From NCBI RefSeq assembly GCF_009674675.1, contig NZ_WKJC01000001.1:1743031-1807030 (forward strand): a stretch of 64,000 bases of DNA. Reading direction: 5' to 3'. Positions 56,078 through 64,000 of this stretch are shown here, piece after piece. This stretch comes from Kangiella sp. HZ709. Lineage in GTDB: Bacteria > Pseudomonadota > Gammaproteobacteria > Enterobacterales > Kangiellaceae. The notes below the pieces were generated by a model that had not been told where the DNA came from, searched no databases, and was given only the letters and a program-made list of their open reading frames with translations. The position numbers and the translations under genes are program-made. Each line of letters starts with the position of its first letter. The stretch's first letter is position 1.

Positions 56078-57430
56078 TTATTTTCTTGGGACCCAAACCT
56101 CAACTCTACGATTTTTCATTTTACCCGATTCAGTGGCGTTAGAACTGATAGGTCCTTTATGTCCAAAGCCTCTGACATATCTTGGTTTAATGCCATTTTT
56201 CAATAAATTATCGGCTATGTTTTGTGCCAGAATGTTAGAGCGCTCTCTGTCCTTTTGCTTATTATTAGTATCTTCACTGAAGCCAAATAAATAAATGCCT
56301 TTGGTTTTATTTTCTTGCACAAACTTAACAAGCCTATCGAGATCTCGTTTAGCTTTATTATCCAGCTTATTGTCTTTTCCCTCGAAGTGGAAGGTTACGG
56401 ATAAGCGTTTAGAGTCGCGAATTAAATCTAAGTATCGCGGAGGATAATTGCGATTAAAGCGAACGGTTGCGTCGTTAATGGTTAAGGGAATTAAACCGAT
56501 ATTTTTAGCAATGTTTTGCGCCTGTGTTTTTTGAATGTATTCAATAAAGGATTGCGCATGTGGATTCTTGTTGTTACTTGGCAAGTACAAGTATAGACGA
56601 CGACTCAAGACATAATCTTCAGTACTAACCGTAAATAAGTTAGGCTTAAATGATAAAGCTACACCAGATTCAGATATAGAGAGGGCATTGGTTTTATTGA
56701 CATAAGGTAGAGCCACGAAACCAATTGCGCCTGGTGTGTTATAAACCATATCGGATAACTCACCAGAAGATTCGTATCGTTGTGCATTAGCAGCCAATTT
56801 AACATTATGACGTTTAAGCACTAATGACTTAAAGGTATCATAAGTTCCAGAGTTATCATCACGTGCGAAAACCCTGATTTTCTGATCTGGCAAGTTTAAC
56901 TGGCTCCAGTTATTAATTTCACCTGAGAAAACTTTTGCTAACTGTTCCGTATCTAATTCTTGCAATGGTAAATTTGGATTAGCTATAACCGCTAAGCCAT
57001 CTACCGCCAAGGTATATTCAGATTCAAAGTCTGACAGATTCCCATAGATTGATGATAACGAATCGATTTCCTTAGATTTGATTCTTCTTGAAGACATGGC
57101 AATATCAGCATCTTGCTGAGCCAAAGCTTGAAAACCTGTGCTTGAGCCATGTGCCTTTATTTCTATGGCTGAAACTTGACCATTAGGGAATTGCCCTAAT
57201 ACAGTCTTTTCAACAGTATCCGTAATGATAGTTTTGGTTTGGTTAGCGCCGATTGATCTGAGGTAGCCTTCGGCAAGTTCTGGCGCTAATTTTTCTCCGA
57301 TGGTATTAGAGCCTTTCATGTCGAAAAGTATCTTAGCATCGATAATGCTGTTTTCATCTAAAGCGTGAATGGAAAATGAAAAAAAGGTAAGACATAACCC
57401 TGGTAACCAGAGTGATTTTTTTTTGCGCAT
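56078..57430 (-). CDS. PstS-like phosphate-binding domain fused to OmpA domain
   Basis: The 450-residue protein has a signal peptide (LCLTFFSFSIHA) and a type-2 periplasmic binding domain about residues 30-300 of the PstS/PBP-like-2 type: MKGSNTIGEKLAPELAEGYL, GSSTGFQALAQQDADIAMSSRR, ARDDNSGTYDTFKSLVL. The C-terminus (about 330-450) is an OmpA/MotB-type peptidoglycan-binding domain with FHFEGKDNKLDNKAKRDL, YLFGFSEDTN and MKNRRVEVWVP. It would thus be a phosphate-binding-like protein anchored to the cell wall instead of feeding an ABC transporter; no pst genes are nearby. Such fusions occur in other Gammaproteobacteria. Confidence 0.85.
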   Translation of the reverse strand: MRKKKSLWLPGLCLTFFSFSIHALDENSIIDAKILFDMKGSNTIGEKLAPELAEGYLRSIGANQTKTIITDTVEKTVLGQFPNGQVSAIEIKAHGSSTGFQALAQQDADIAMSSRRIKSKEIDSLSSIYGNLSDFESEYTLAVDGLAVIANPNLPLQELDTEQLAKVFSGEINNWSQLNLPDQKIRVFARDDNSGTYDTFKSLVLKRHNVKLAANAQRYESSGELSDMVYNTPGAIGFVALPYVNKTNALSISESGVALSFKPNLFTVSTEDYVLSRRLYLYLPSNNKNPHAQSFIEYIQKTQAQNIAKNIGLIPLTINDATVRFNRNYPPRYLDLIRDSKRLSVTFHFEGKDNKLDNKAKRDLDRLVKFVQENKTKGIYLFGFSEDTNNKQKDRERSNILAQNIADNLLKNGIKPRYVRGFGHKGPISSNATESGKMKNRRVEVWVPRK

Positions 57431-57583
57431 TATTTTATCCTGTCAGAGTAAAAATGATGGAGCTTTTTCTTCCAGTATAAATTAAGTTAGGGTTACTAAA
57501 TATGACATTAATATTACAAATATCAATAGCTTAAGTCACATATGCATTGCCGAGCGGGAAATGCAATGCAGGCTTGCATTAAA

Positions 57584-58021
57584 TTAGACTATGGCGAAAA
57601 AAGCGTTCATTTTTGCTTTAACTAAAGCTTGCTCTTTAACTGTGATGTTCAGTTCAATTTTTGCTCGTTTTTTGATCTCGATATGACCTTTTAAGTCAGT
57701 CAATGTTTCGCTGTTTGATAAATCACAATAGGCGATAATATCCTGATTAATGGGGCGCAAATATTTAATGTTGGCTTTTGCTAAAACTACAGCGCCATCG
57801 ATATTATTCGCTTGCAGATAGTGGGTTAAAAGCGACCAGCCAGCTAAAGTTGCAGTGGTGTAGATACTGCCAGCAAAGGCAGTGTTATGGATATTTTTAT
57901 TTTTCTCAAATGGAGCCCTGACAGAAATAGTGTTTTTGTCTAAGTGATCAACTTCAATGCCCATGGCCTGAGAAATAGGGATTTCTTTATGCAGTAGTTG
58001 CTCTAGTTGTTTAGCTTTCAT
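57584..58021 (-). CDS. YiiD C-terminal-type thioesterase domain protein
   Basis: The 145-residue protein is a single hot-dog-type domain. IPISQAMGIEVDHLDKNTISVRAPFEKN is followed by NIHNTAFAGSIYTTATLAGWSLL, the conserved Asn-x-x-x-Thr-x-Phe-x-Gly-Ser motif of the YiiD C-terminal thioesterase family. It lacks the acetyltransferase half present in E. coli YiiD. Substrate unknown. The gene stands alone on the minus strand. Confidence 0.8.
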   Translation of the reverse strand: MKAKQLEQLLHKEIPISQAMGIEVDHLDKNTISVRAPFEKNKNIHNTAFAGSIYTTATLAGWSLLTHYLQANNIDGAVVLAKANIKYLRPINQDIIAYCDLSNSETLTDLKGHIEIKKRAKIELNITVKEQALVKAKMNAFFAIV

Positions 58022-58143
58022 ATCAATAGTTTAATTTTACTTTGCGCCAAGAATAGCAATTTACAAAGCAAAAATAACCCTTTTTATAAGTTAAGACGTT
58101 AATAGCTGTACATGAAATTTAATACCTAGAAAGGATTGTCATT

Positions 58144-60006
58144 ATGAAACCAGCAGTTAAAAAATCCGCTATTGCCATCTCAATAGCTTTAGCCATTTCG
58201 GCTTGTCAAAACTTAGAGCAAGAGTCAAAAAAAGACCAAACGACAAAGCAACAAGATAATGCCGTAAAGACAGTCAAGGATATGCAACCGAGTTTGGAAG
58301 AGCTAATCGATGAGGTGAGGCGACAGGAGCAGGTGCAAGTTGGCAAGAATAAAAAGCTTGAATCAGAAATACAATCACAAGAAAAGTTAGCAAGACCAGC
58401 AAATGAGCCGCCGCAACAAGCAAATCTAGTAACGGTCACTGGATCTAGAATTCATAACGTTGATTATGAAGCTAAATCAATGGCAATCACGGTTCAAGGA
58501 TTTGAACAAAATCGCGAGAATTACAACAAGCTAGAAGACAACGCTGTGAAACTGGTTGATGAGTCACCTGTTTCGACCTTTAGCATCGACGTGGATACTG
58601 CGTCATATACCAATGTGCGCCGGATGTTAAATGATGGGTATTTGCCGCCAAAAGAAGCGGTGCGACTAGAAGAATTTGTGAATTATTTCGATTATAAATT
58701 TCCTGCTGCAGATAATCTGGAGCAACCGTTTTCAATCAGTACTAGTTCTATGCAGGCACCATGGAATCAAGATGCACAATTGATACAAATCGGTATCAAA
58801 GGTTATGAGCTGCAAGAGCAAAGCTTGCCTCCTTCAAATTTAGTATTTCTGATTGATGTATCCGGTTCGATGAGAAGTCCTAATAAATTAGGCTTGGTCA
58901 AACAATCATTAAAGCTATTAACTAAGCAGTTAACTCGTAAAGATAAGGTTTCTTTAGTGGTGTACGCCGGAGCATCGGGAGTTATTCTAGAGCCTACCAG
59001 TGGTAATAAGCGATTAGAGATCGAGCAGGCATTAGATCGCTTACAAGCAGGCGGCTCAACTAATGGTGCTTCAGGCATTGAGTTAGCTTATCAGATGGCC
59101 AAGAAAGGTTTTATTAAAGAGGGTATTAATCGGGTTATTTTGGCAACTGACGGCGATTTCAATGTCGGCATGACCAATCATGATGATTTGATTGCACTGA
59201 TTGAGCAAAAGCGCAAAAGTAATATCTTCTTCAGTAGTCTGGGTTTTGGTACGGGTAATTACAATGATCATTTAATGGAGCAGTTAGCTAATAAAGGTAA
59301 TGGTAATGCGGCTTATATCGATAGTCTCCATGAAGCAAAAAAAGTCTTGATCGATGAGCGGGCAGGAACATTAATGACCATTGCTAAAGATGTCAAAATT
59401 CAAGTGGAGTTTAACCCAGCTGTTGTCAGTGAATACCGTCTTTTAGGTTATGAAAATCGTATGTTAAATCGTGAAGACTTTAATAATGATAAAGTCGACG
59501 CTGGCGAGATTGGTGCAGGACATACAGTAACGGCTTTGTATGAGATAGTTTTAGCAAATTCAAAAGGTAAAAGAGTGGATCCCTTACGTTACCAAAGCAG
59601 CAACCAAGGTCGCATAGAAAAAATAGGACCTAATAATCGTAAAGCTTTAGAAGCTGCGATGGTTAAGGTTCGCTATAAATTACCAGAGGCAAGTAAAAGC
59701 CAAATGATAAATAAGCCGGTTTATGCGAATGCGTTTAATCAGAGTAACCCGGATCAAAATATTCAATTTGCAGCCAGTAGTGCAGGTTTTGCTCAATTGT
59801 TAAAAGGTAATAAGTACCTTGGTGATTGGAATTGGCAGGATGCAATTGATACCGCGCGAATTGCAAAAGGTGAGGATAAGCAAGGCTACCGAGCGGAAAT
59901 GATCAAACTAATGGAAATGGCTAAGTTGTTATCAGACACATCAGATATTGGCTCAGAGATTAATTCTGATAACAGTAAGTTAGGCTTAGTCTCACCAAAT
60001 GGCTAG
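58144..60006 (+). CDS. VWA-domain lipoprotein (YfbK-like)
   Basis: The 620-residue protein has a lipoprotein signal (SIALAISAC, Cys21), a charged coiled region (about 25-80), then VTVTGSRIHNVDYEAK (from residue 96). The N-terminal VWF-type segment follows (TFSIDVDTASYTNVRRML, EFVNYFDYKFP), a VWA domain with MIDAS residues in FLIDVSGSMR (Asp at 238), GGSTNGASG and ATDGDFNVG, and a C-terminal DUF3520-type domain ending near LAKLL. This matches E. coli YfbK and relatives. It is 10 bases upstream of a sigma-factor gene and 7 kb of other genes share no similarity. The function of the group is unknown. The VTGSRI segment recurs in the gene at 60739. Confidence 0.85.
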   Translation: MKPAVKKSAIAISIALAISACQNLEQESKKDQTTKQQDNAVKTVKDMQPSLEELIDEVRRQEQVQVGKNKKLESEIQSQEKLARPANEPPQQANLVTVTGSRIHNVDYEAKSMAITVQGFEQNRENYNKLEDNAVKLVDESPVSTFSIDVDTASYTNVRRMLNDGYLPPKEAVRLEEFVNYFDYKFPAADNLEQPFSISTSSMQAPWNQDAQLIQIGIKGYELQEQSLPPSNLVFLIDVSGSMRSPNKLGLVKQSLKLLTKQLTRKDKVSLVVYAGASGVILEPTSGNKRLEIEQALDRLQAGGSTNGASGIELAYQMAKKGFIKEGINRVILATDGDFNVGMTNHDDLIALIEQKRKSNIFFSSLGFGTGNYNDHLMEQLANKGNGNAAYIDSLHEAKKVLIDERAGTLMTIAKDVKIQVEFNPAVVSEYRLLGYENRMLNREDFNNDKVDAGEIGAGHTVTALYEIVLANSKGKRVDPLRYQSSNQGRIEKIGPNNRKALEAAMVKVRYKLPEASKSQMINKPVYANAFNQSNPDQNIQFAASSAGFAQLLKGNKYLGDWNWQDAIDTARIAKGEDKQGYRAEMIKLMEMAKLLSDTSDIGSEINSDNSKLGLVSPNG

Positions 60007-60016
60007 TTAATATCCG

Positions 60017-60715
60017 ATGAGATTATTGCTTGAAAGCAGCAACGTTAATGGGCATCATGATGATAGAAATATAATATCTCATGATGCCTTGGACGTTACT
60101 AATTTAACTCAACACAAAGAAGTTATTGCTAAAGAGCAAGCTGACAATCATTTCAGCGATGAAGCTTTAATGGCAGCTTATGCTTCAGGCAATGTGAAAT
60201 CGTTTGAGCAATTGTATGCAAGGCATAAAGATCCATTACTTCGTTATTTCATTCGTCAAGTTAGCTCAAGAGCTATTGCAGAAGAACTGTTTCAAGAAAC
60301 TTGGCAAAGTTTAATAAAAAATTCTATTAACTATAAAAGTTCAGCTAAATTTACCACTTATTTATATACCATTGCTCACAGTCGTTTAGTTGATTTTTAT
60401 CGTAAATCTGGCAAAGCCCAGTTTGAATCAATGGATGATGAAGATGAAGTGCAACAACACCAAGCGGACAAAACCACTCAGCCAGAATTTCAAGTGAATG
60501 CCGCTGAGTTAAAGTCTCAGCTGCTGGCAGCACTAGAGCAATTATCGAGTGAACAAAAAGAAGTGTTCCTCTTAAAGTTTGAAGCAGGAATGAGCGTTCC
60601 AGAAATTGCTAAAGTTTTAAATCAAAACCCTGAAGCTGTCAAAAGTAGGTTGCGTTATTGCGTAGCGAATCTTAAAGGTTTTTTTAACCAGCAAGATTTA
60701 GAGAGTAAGAGCTGA
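60017..60715 (+). CDS. ECF-type RNA polymerase sigma factor
   Basis: The 232-residue protein has a roughly 50-residue N-terminal extension and then sigma-70 region 2 (FEQLYARHKDPLLRYFIRQV, AEELFQETWQSLI, KFTTYLYTIAHSRLVDFYR) and region 4 (LEQLSSEQKEVFLLKFEAGM, VPEIAKVLNQNPEAVKSRLRY). It is therefore a group-4 (ECF) sigma factor. Its neighbours are a VWA lipoprotein 10 bases upstream and a one-pass membrane protein 23 bases downstream, the latter the expected place for an anti-sigma factor. The signal is unknown. Confidence 0.9.
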   Translation: MRLLLESSNVNGHHDDRNIISHDALDVTNLTQHKEVIAKEQADNHFSDEALMAAYASGNVKSFEQLYARHKDPLLRYFIRQVSSRAIAEELFQETWQSLIKNSINYKSSAKFTTYLYTIAHSRLVDFYRKSGKAQFESMDDEDEVQQHQADKTTQPEFQVNAAELKSQLLAALEQLSSEQKEVFLLKFEAGMSVPEIAKVLNQNPEAVKSRLRYCVANLKGFFNQQDLESKS

Positions 60716-60738
60716 TTTATGATCAGCAGGAATAGAGT

Positions 60739-61545
60739 ATGAGTCACCAAGATCACAAACAAAATCAAGATTTTGAAAAAAATATTCAAGATGTATTTGA
60801 AGAAATTTCTTCAGAAACCACTTCGAGCGGCTTGGATAAATCAATTTTGGCCATGGCGGAAAAGCATCACCAAGTAGCAAAGCTAGGTTTTTGGAACCGC
60901 TTTTTTCGATCGAAACAACTAAAGTATTTAGCCTCAATGTCGGCTGCCTTAGTGATGACTGTAGGGATTGCACGTTTTATGGTTTATTTAGGTAAAACCG
61001 ATCAAAGCTCGGCTCAAAATACTGATCTGGCAGCTGCCACTCGATCCGTAGATGAATTTTCTTTTGAAATGGCGGATGAAGTTGCAGCAGCGCCGGCCGC
61101 TAGAGAATCTTATGGGGCTAAGAAACAAAAAGCAGAAGTCCCTGAATTAATTACCAATCAAGAGATGCGGCAAATTCTTAAGGAAAGTGAGTTATTGGCA
61201 AAAAATGAGCAGGAGCAAAAAGCACGTTTGGCAGCTAGTGAGAAAGCGCTAGCTGAGGATAATGTGGTTGTGGTTACAGGCAGTCGGATCCGTGCCGTAG
61301 ATCTTGAAGATGCCAAAGATGAGCGGGCTGAAAAAGAATTGTCGCGCCATGGTGGTGTTTTAGATGAAGCTATTGATGATGCGCCTAAGCCTGAGGCTTG
61401 GTTACAAGAAATTATGGAGTTGCTGCAAGATGGTAATAAAGCGCAAGCTCAAGAGGAATGGTCACAATTTAAAAATACCTATCCGCTGTATGAATTCGAT
61501 GAAGCGCTCACTTTAAAGTTGAAAAAAGCCGGATTGATTGACTGA
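60739..61545 (+). CDS. One-pass membrane protein, putative anti-sigma factor, with VTGSRI segment
   Basis: The 268-residue protein has an acidic and basic N-terminal cytoplasmic region (about 1-72), one membrane helix (about 73-92, ASMSAALVMTVGIARFMVYL) and a long periplasmic part. This holds a helical Glu/Lys-rich segment, then VVVVTGSRIRAVDLEDAK (residues 176-193), and a final helical region (WLQEIMELLQDGNKAQAQEEW). It follows the sigma gene by 23 bases, which suggests an anti-sigma role; I see no clear HxxxCxxC zinc motif. The same VTGSRI segment occurs in the VWA lipoprotein two genes upstream. Confidence 0.65.
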   Translation: MSHQDHKQNQDFEKNIQDVFEEISSETTSSGLDKSILAMAEKHHQVAKLGFWNRFFRSKQLKYLASMSAALVMTVGIARFMVYLGKTDQSSAQNTDLAAATRSVDEFSFEMADEVAAAPAARESYGAKKQKAEVPELITNQEMRQILKESELLAKNEQEQKARLAASEKALAEDNVVVVTGSRIRAVDLEDAKDERAEKELSRHGGVLDEAIDDAPKPEAWLQEIMELLQDGNKAQAQEEWSQFKNTYPLYEFDEALTLKLKKAGLID

Positions 61546-61797
61546 TTTTTGCACGATCAATTGGCTTCAAACCCTTAAAAAACCTTTATTTTTTCTTAGT
61601 TTATTTAATCAATTGGATCTAGCTTATCACCAGCATCTAAAGTAGAATATCGCCCCGAAAAATGACCATTATTGTTTGTAAAGCAAATCTTGGGGTATGG
61701 TCCTAAGAGGCTGGAAAAGAATTGCTTTTTCAATTTAAGTCATTGATTATTATATGTTTTCCCTTTTTGGGGTCTTTTTAAACTAGTGGAGAGAAGC

Positions 61798-62970
61798 ATG
61801 TCATTGTTCCGCAAAATCGCTGTGGCTTTAGCGACTTTATCAGTTTTAGTGCTGATGGGTTGTTCTGAGCAACCGCTAAATATGCGCGAAGGTGTGACCG
61901 AGATCAGTAAAGAAGTTTACGAATTACACATGATTGCCTTTTGGGTCTGTGTTGCTATCGGTATTGTCACGTTCGGCGCTATGTTCTACTCAATGTGGGC
62001 GCACCGCAAGAGTAAAAATCCTGTTCCAGCTAAGTTTTCTCACAGTACAACTGTTGAGTTAATCTGGACTATCATTCCTTTCATCATTTTGATTGCCTTA
62101 GCATGGCCTGCGGCAAGTTTATTGAACAAAATGGAAGTGGCTGAAGGCGACGATTTCGATTTGGAAATTATCGTGAAAGGCTGGCAGTGGAAATGGGAAT
62201 ATAAGTATTTAGATAACGACGACAACTTACGTAACGACGTTAGTTTCTTTTCTAACCTTGAGCAAAACTCTCGTGACTTAAGTGTTAATTCTGAAAAAAT
62301 GACTTTCAGTGCAGAAAAAATCACGGATGAGAAGTTCTTATTAGAAGTGGATAACCCGCTAGTTATTCCAGTAAACAAAAAAGTTAAGTTCTTAGTGACT
62401 GCTGAAGATGTGATCCACTCTTTCTGGGTTCCTGATTTCTCAGTAAAAAAAGATGCGGTTCCAGGTTTAATTAATGACGTTTGGGCAATTGTGCCTGAGA
62501 CTGGCATTTATCGCGGTGTTTGTGCAGAGCTTTGTGGTAAAGATCACGGCTTTATGCCAATCGTTGTAAAAGTAGTTGAGCAAGCTGAATATGATGCTTG
62601 GTATGCTGAAAAAGTAGCTGCTGCTGAAGCTGGTCCAGACTTGAATGACCGTACTATGGCGCAGTTGATGTCTGAAGGTGAGACTGCTTACTTGAAATAT
62701 TGTTCTGCATGTCATATGCCAAATGGTGAGGGAACAGGTCCATTCCCAACTTTGGTTGGGGCTGAATCAATTCAAGGCGACATTAAAACGCACGTAGATA
62801 TCGTATTAAACGGTGTTCCAGGTACAGCAATGCAAGCATTCGCGGCGCAATTAACGCCTGCAGAAATCGCTGCTATCGTGACCTACGAAAGAAACGCTTG
62901 GGGTAATGACATGAAAGATAAAGTCCAGCCACAAGAAGTTGAAGATCAGAAAAATGGCGGGGGAGAATAA
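61798..62970 (+). CDS. coxB: Cytochrome c oxidase subunit II with fused cytochrome c domain
   Basis: I choose the ATG at 61798 (390 residues), preceded by GGAGAG; a GTG 12 bases upstream lies inside that site. A lipoprotein-type signal (VLVLMGCS) is followed by two membrane helices (about 40-62 and 82-105) and the CuA domain, with [12 protein letters not shown] (Cys242, Cys246, His250, Met253). A C-terminal cytochrome c domain has CSACH (302-306) and GTAMQAF. CuA receives electrons from cytochrome c for O2 reduction. The fused haem domain defines a caa3-type oxidase. coxA follows after 2 bases. Confidence 0.96.
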   Translation: MSLFRKIAVALATLSVLVLMGCSEQPLNMREGVTEISKEVYELHMIAFWVCVAIGIVTFGAMFYSMWAHRKSKNPVPAKFSHSTTVELIWTIIPFIILIALAWPAASLLNKMEVAEGDDFDLEIIVKGWQWKWEYKYLDNDDNLRNDVSFFSNLEQNSRDLSVNSEKMTFSAEKITDEKFLLEVDNPLVIPVNKKVKFLVTAEDVIHSFWVPDFSVKKDAVPGLINDVWAIVPETGIYRGVCAELCGKDHGFMPIVVKVVEQAEYDAWYAEKVAAAEAGPDLNDRTMAQLMSEGETAYLKYCSACHMPNGEGTGPFPTLVGAESIQGDIKTHVDIVLNGVPGTAMQAFAAQLTPAEIAAIVTYERNAWGNDMKDKVQPQEVEDQKNGGGE

Positions 62971-62972
62971 TC

Positions 62973-64000
62973 ATGGGTGACCATAAGCCAACCGGCATTA
63001 ATCGCTGGCTATTTACGACGAACCATAAAGACATCGGTACTATGTACCTTGTTTTCTCGTTCATCATGTTCTTAATTGGTGGTGGCATGGCGATGGTAAT
63101 TCGTGCCGAGCTATTCCAACCAGGTTTGCAATTCGTAGACCCTAATTTCTTCAACCAAATGACTACTCTGCATGGTCTAATCATGGTATTTGGTGCCGTG
63201 ATGCCTGCAACGGTAGGTCTTGCTAACTGGTTGATACCAATGATGATTGGTGCGCCTGATATGGCATTGCCAAGAATGAACAACTGGAGCTTCTGGATTT
63301 TACCATTCGCTTTCTTCTTGTTGTTATCATCATTATTTATGGAAGGTGGCGCACCTAACTTCGGTTGGACATTCTACGCTCCATTATCGACAACTTATGC
63401 ACCGCCTAGCACAACCTTCTTTATCTTTGGTGTGCATATGATGGGTATCTCATCCATCATGGGTGCGATTAACGTTATTGTCACAGTGTTCAACATGCGT
63501 GCTCCTGGCATGACATTGATGAAAATGCCATTGTTTGTTTGGACTTGGTTAATCACAGCATTCTTATTAGTTATGGTTATGCCGGTATTAGCGGGCGCTG
63601 TAACTATGATGTTAACGGATATCCACTTCGGTACTTCATTCTTTGATGCTAAAGGTGGTGGTGACCCAGTATTGTTCCAGCACGTTTTCTGGTTCTTCGG
63701 TCACCCTGAAGTTTACATCATGATCTTACCGGCGTTTGGTATCGCTTCTGCGATTATCCCGACTTTCTCTAGAAAGAAGTTATTCGGTTATGCATCGATG
63801 GTTTACGCTACTGGCTCGATTGCGTTCTTGTCGTTTATCGTATGGGCTCACCACATGTTTACCGTGGGTATGCCAATCAAAGCAGAACTATTCTTCATGT
63901 TTGCAACCATGTTAATTGCGGTACCTACGGGTGTTAAAGTCTTTAACTGGATCGCAACAATGTGGAAAGGTTCGATTACTTATGAAACTCCAATGCTTTA
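62973..64000 (+). CDS. coxA: Cytochrome c oxidase subunit I (3' truncated by window edge)
   Basis: The frame is open from the ATG at 62973 to the end of the window (342 codons visible of the usual 530 or so). It reads as a multi-helix haem-copper oxidase subunit: [17 protein letters not shown], the low-spin haem ligand in [11 protein letters not shown], and the CuB site [14 protein letters not shown] with the His-Tyr cross-link, followed by [10 protein letters not shown]. It reduces O2 to water and pumps protons in the inner membrane. It is 2 bases downstream of coxB in the cox operon. Confidence 0.97.
   Translation, partial: MGDHKPTGINRWLFTTNHKDIGTMYLVFSFIMFLIGGGMAMVIRAELFQPGLQFVDPNFFNQMTTLHGLIMVFGAVMPATVGLANWLIPMMIGAPDMALPRMNNWSFWILPFAFFLLLSSLFMEGGAPNFGWTFYAPLSTTYAPPSTTFFIFGVHMMGISSIMGAINVIVTVFNMRAPGMTLMKMPLFVWTWLITAFLLVMVMPVLAGAVTMMLTDIHFGTSFFDAKGGGDPVLFQHVFWFFGHPEVYIMILPAFGIASAIIPTFSRKKLFGYASMVYATGSIAFLSFIVWAHHMFTVGMPIKAELFFMFATMLIAVPTGVKVFNWIATMWKGSITYETPML

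Noticed and set aside
58429-58480. TonB-dependent receptor fragment
   Set aside because: Only the short VTGSRI segment fits; the rest of the protein is a VWA-type protein without plug or barrel, so it is not a broken receptor.
62040-62715. Antisense open frames within coxB
   Set aside because: They lack ribosome-binding sites and family motifs, and the plus-strand frame has complete CuA and haem motifs.

Overview
This is a chromosomal window of an AT-rich Gammaproteobacterium. Support comes from conserved gene orders typical of that class (aroQ-accB-accC, dusB-fis, cutA-dsbD-fxsA-groESL), a Pil-Chp type chemosensory locus, Coq7 (aerobic ubiquinone synthesis) and an aa3-type cytochrome oxidase. 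A Kangiella/Pleionea-like lineage is my guess, but nothing here proves it. I saw no rRNA or tRNA gene, CRISPR array or intact insertion sequence.

Layout. 1-2161: end of a ChpA-type histidine kinase plus the CheW-like ChpC. 2167-6398 (minus): rsmE, ahcY-metK (activated methyl cycle) and coq7. 6502-8634 (plus): a Ycf46-like AAA protein and a GST-like protein. 8681-14704 (minus): purD, purH, fis, dusB, a zinc-ribbon membrane protein and prmA. 14716-22529 (minus): a small lipoprotein, a SMI1/KNR4-like protein, then the MoxR/DUF58/DUF4350/DUF4129-like/SpoIIM/RDD membrane cluster. 22697-25018 (minus): accC, accB, aroQ. 25398-30274 (plus): a response regulator, a secreted LysM-FecR protein and a CHASE2 histidine kinase, probably one sensory pathway. 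30374-31372: an EamA transporter. 31448-36760 (minus): copper resistance (copB, copA, a CopL-like protein) next to dsbD and cutA. 36936: fxsA.

37442-50515 is an accessory stretch lying between fxsA and groESL, which are neighbours in many relatives. It holds a secreted catalase-peroxidase, many small DUF proteins, an AraC regulator, a CPBP-family membrane protein and a minus-strand operon of small unknown proteins headed by a zinc-ribbon gene broken by an in-frame stop. 50611-52702 is groES-groEL with a perfect CIRCE operator overlapping a sigma-32-type promoter, followed by an unusual long imperfect inverted repeat. 52966-58021: unknown secreted proteins, a TfpX/TfpZ-type pilin accessory protein, a PstS-OmpA fusion and a thioesterase-like protein. 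58144-61545: a VWA-domain lipoprotein, an ECF-type sigma factor and a one-pass membrane protein that looks like its partner. 61798-64000: coxB and the start of coxA.

The strongest candidate for an incompletely described system is the VWA lipoprotein-sigma factor-membrane protein trio. Its two non-sigma members share a VTGSRI-type segment that is otherwise typical of TonB-dependent receptors. All assignments were made by reading the sequence and recalling families; no database search was run.
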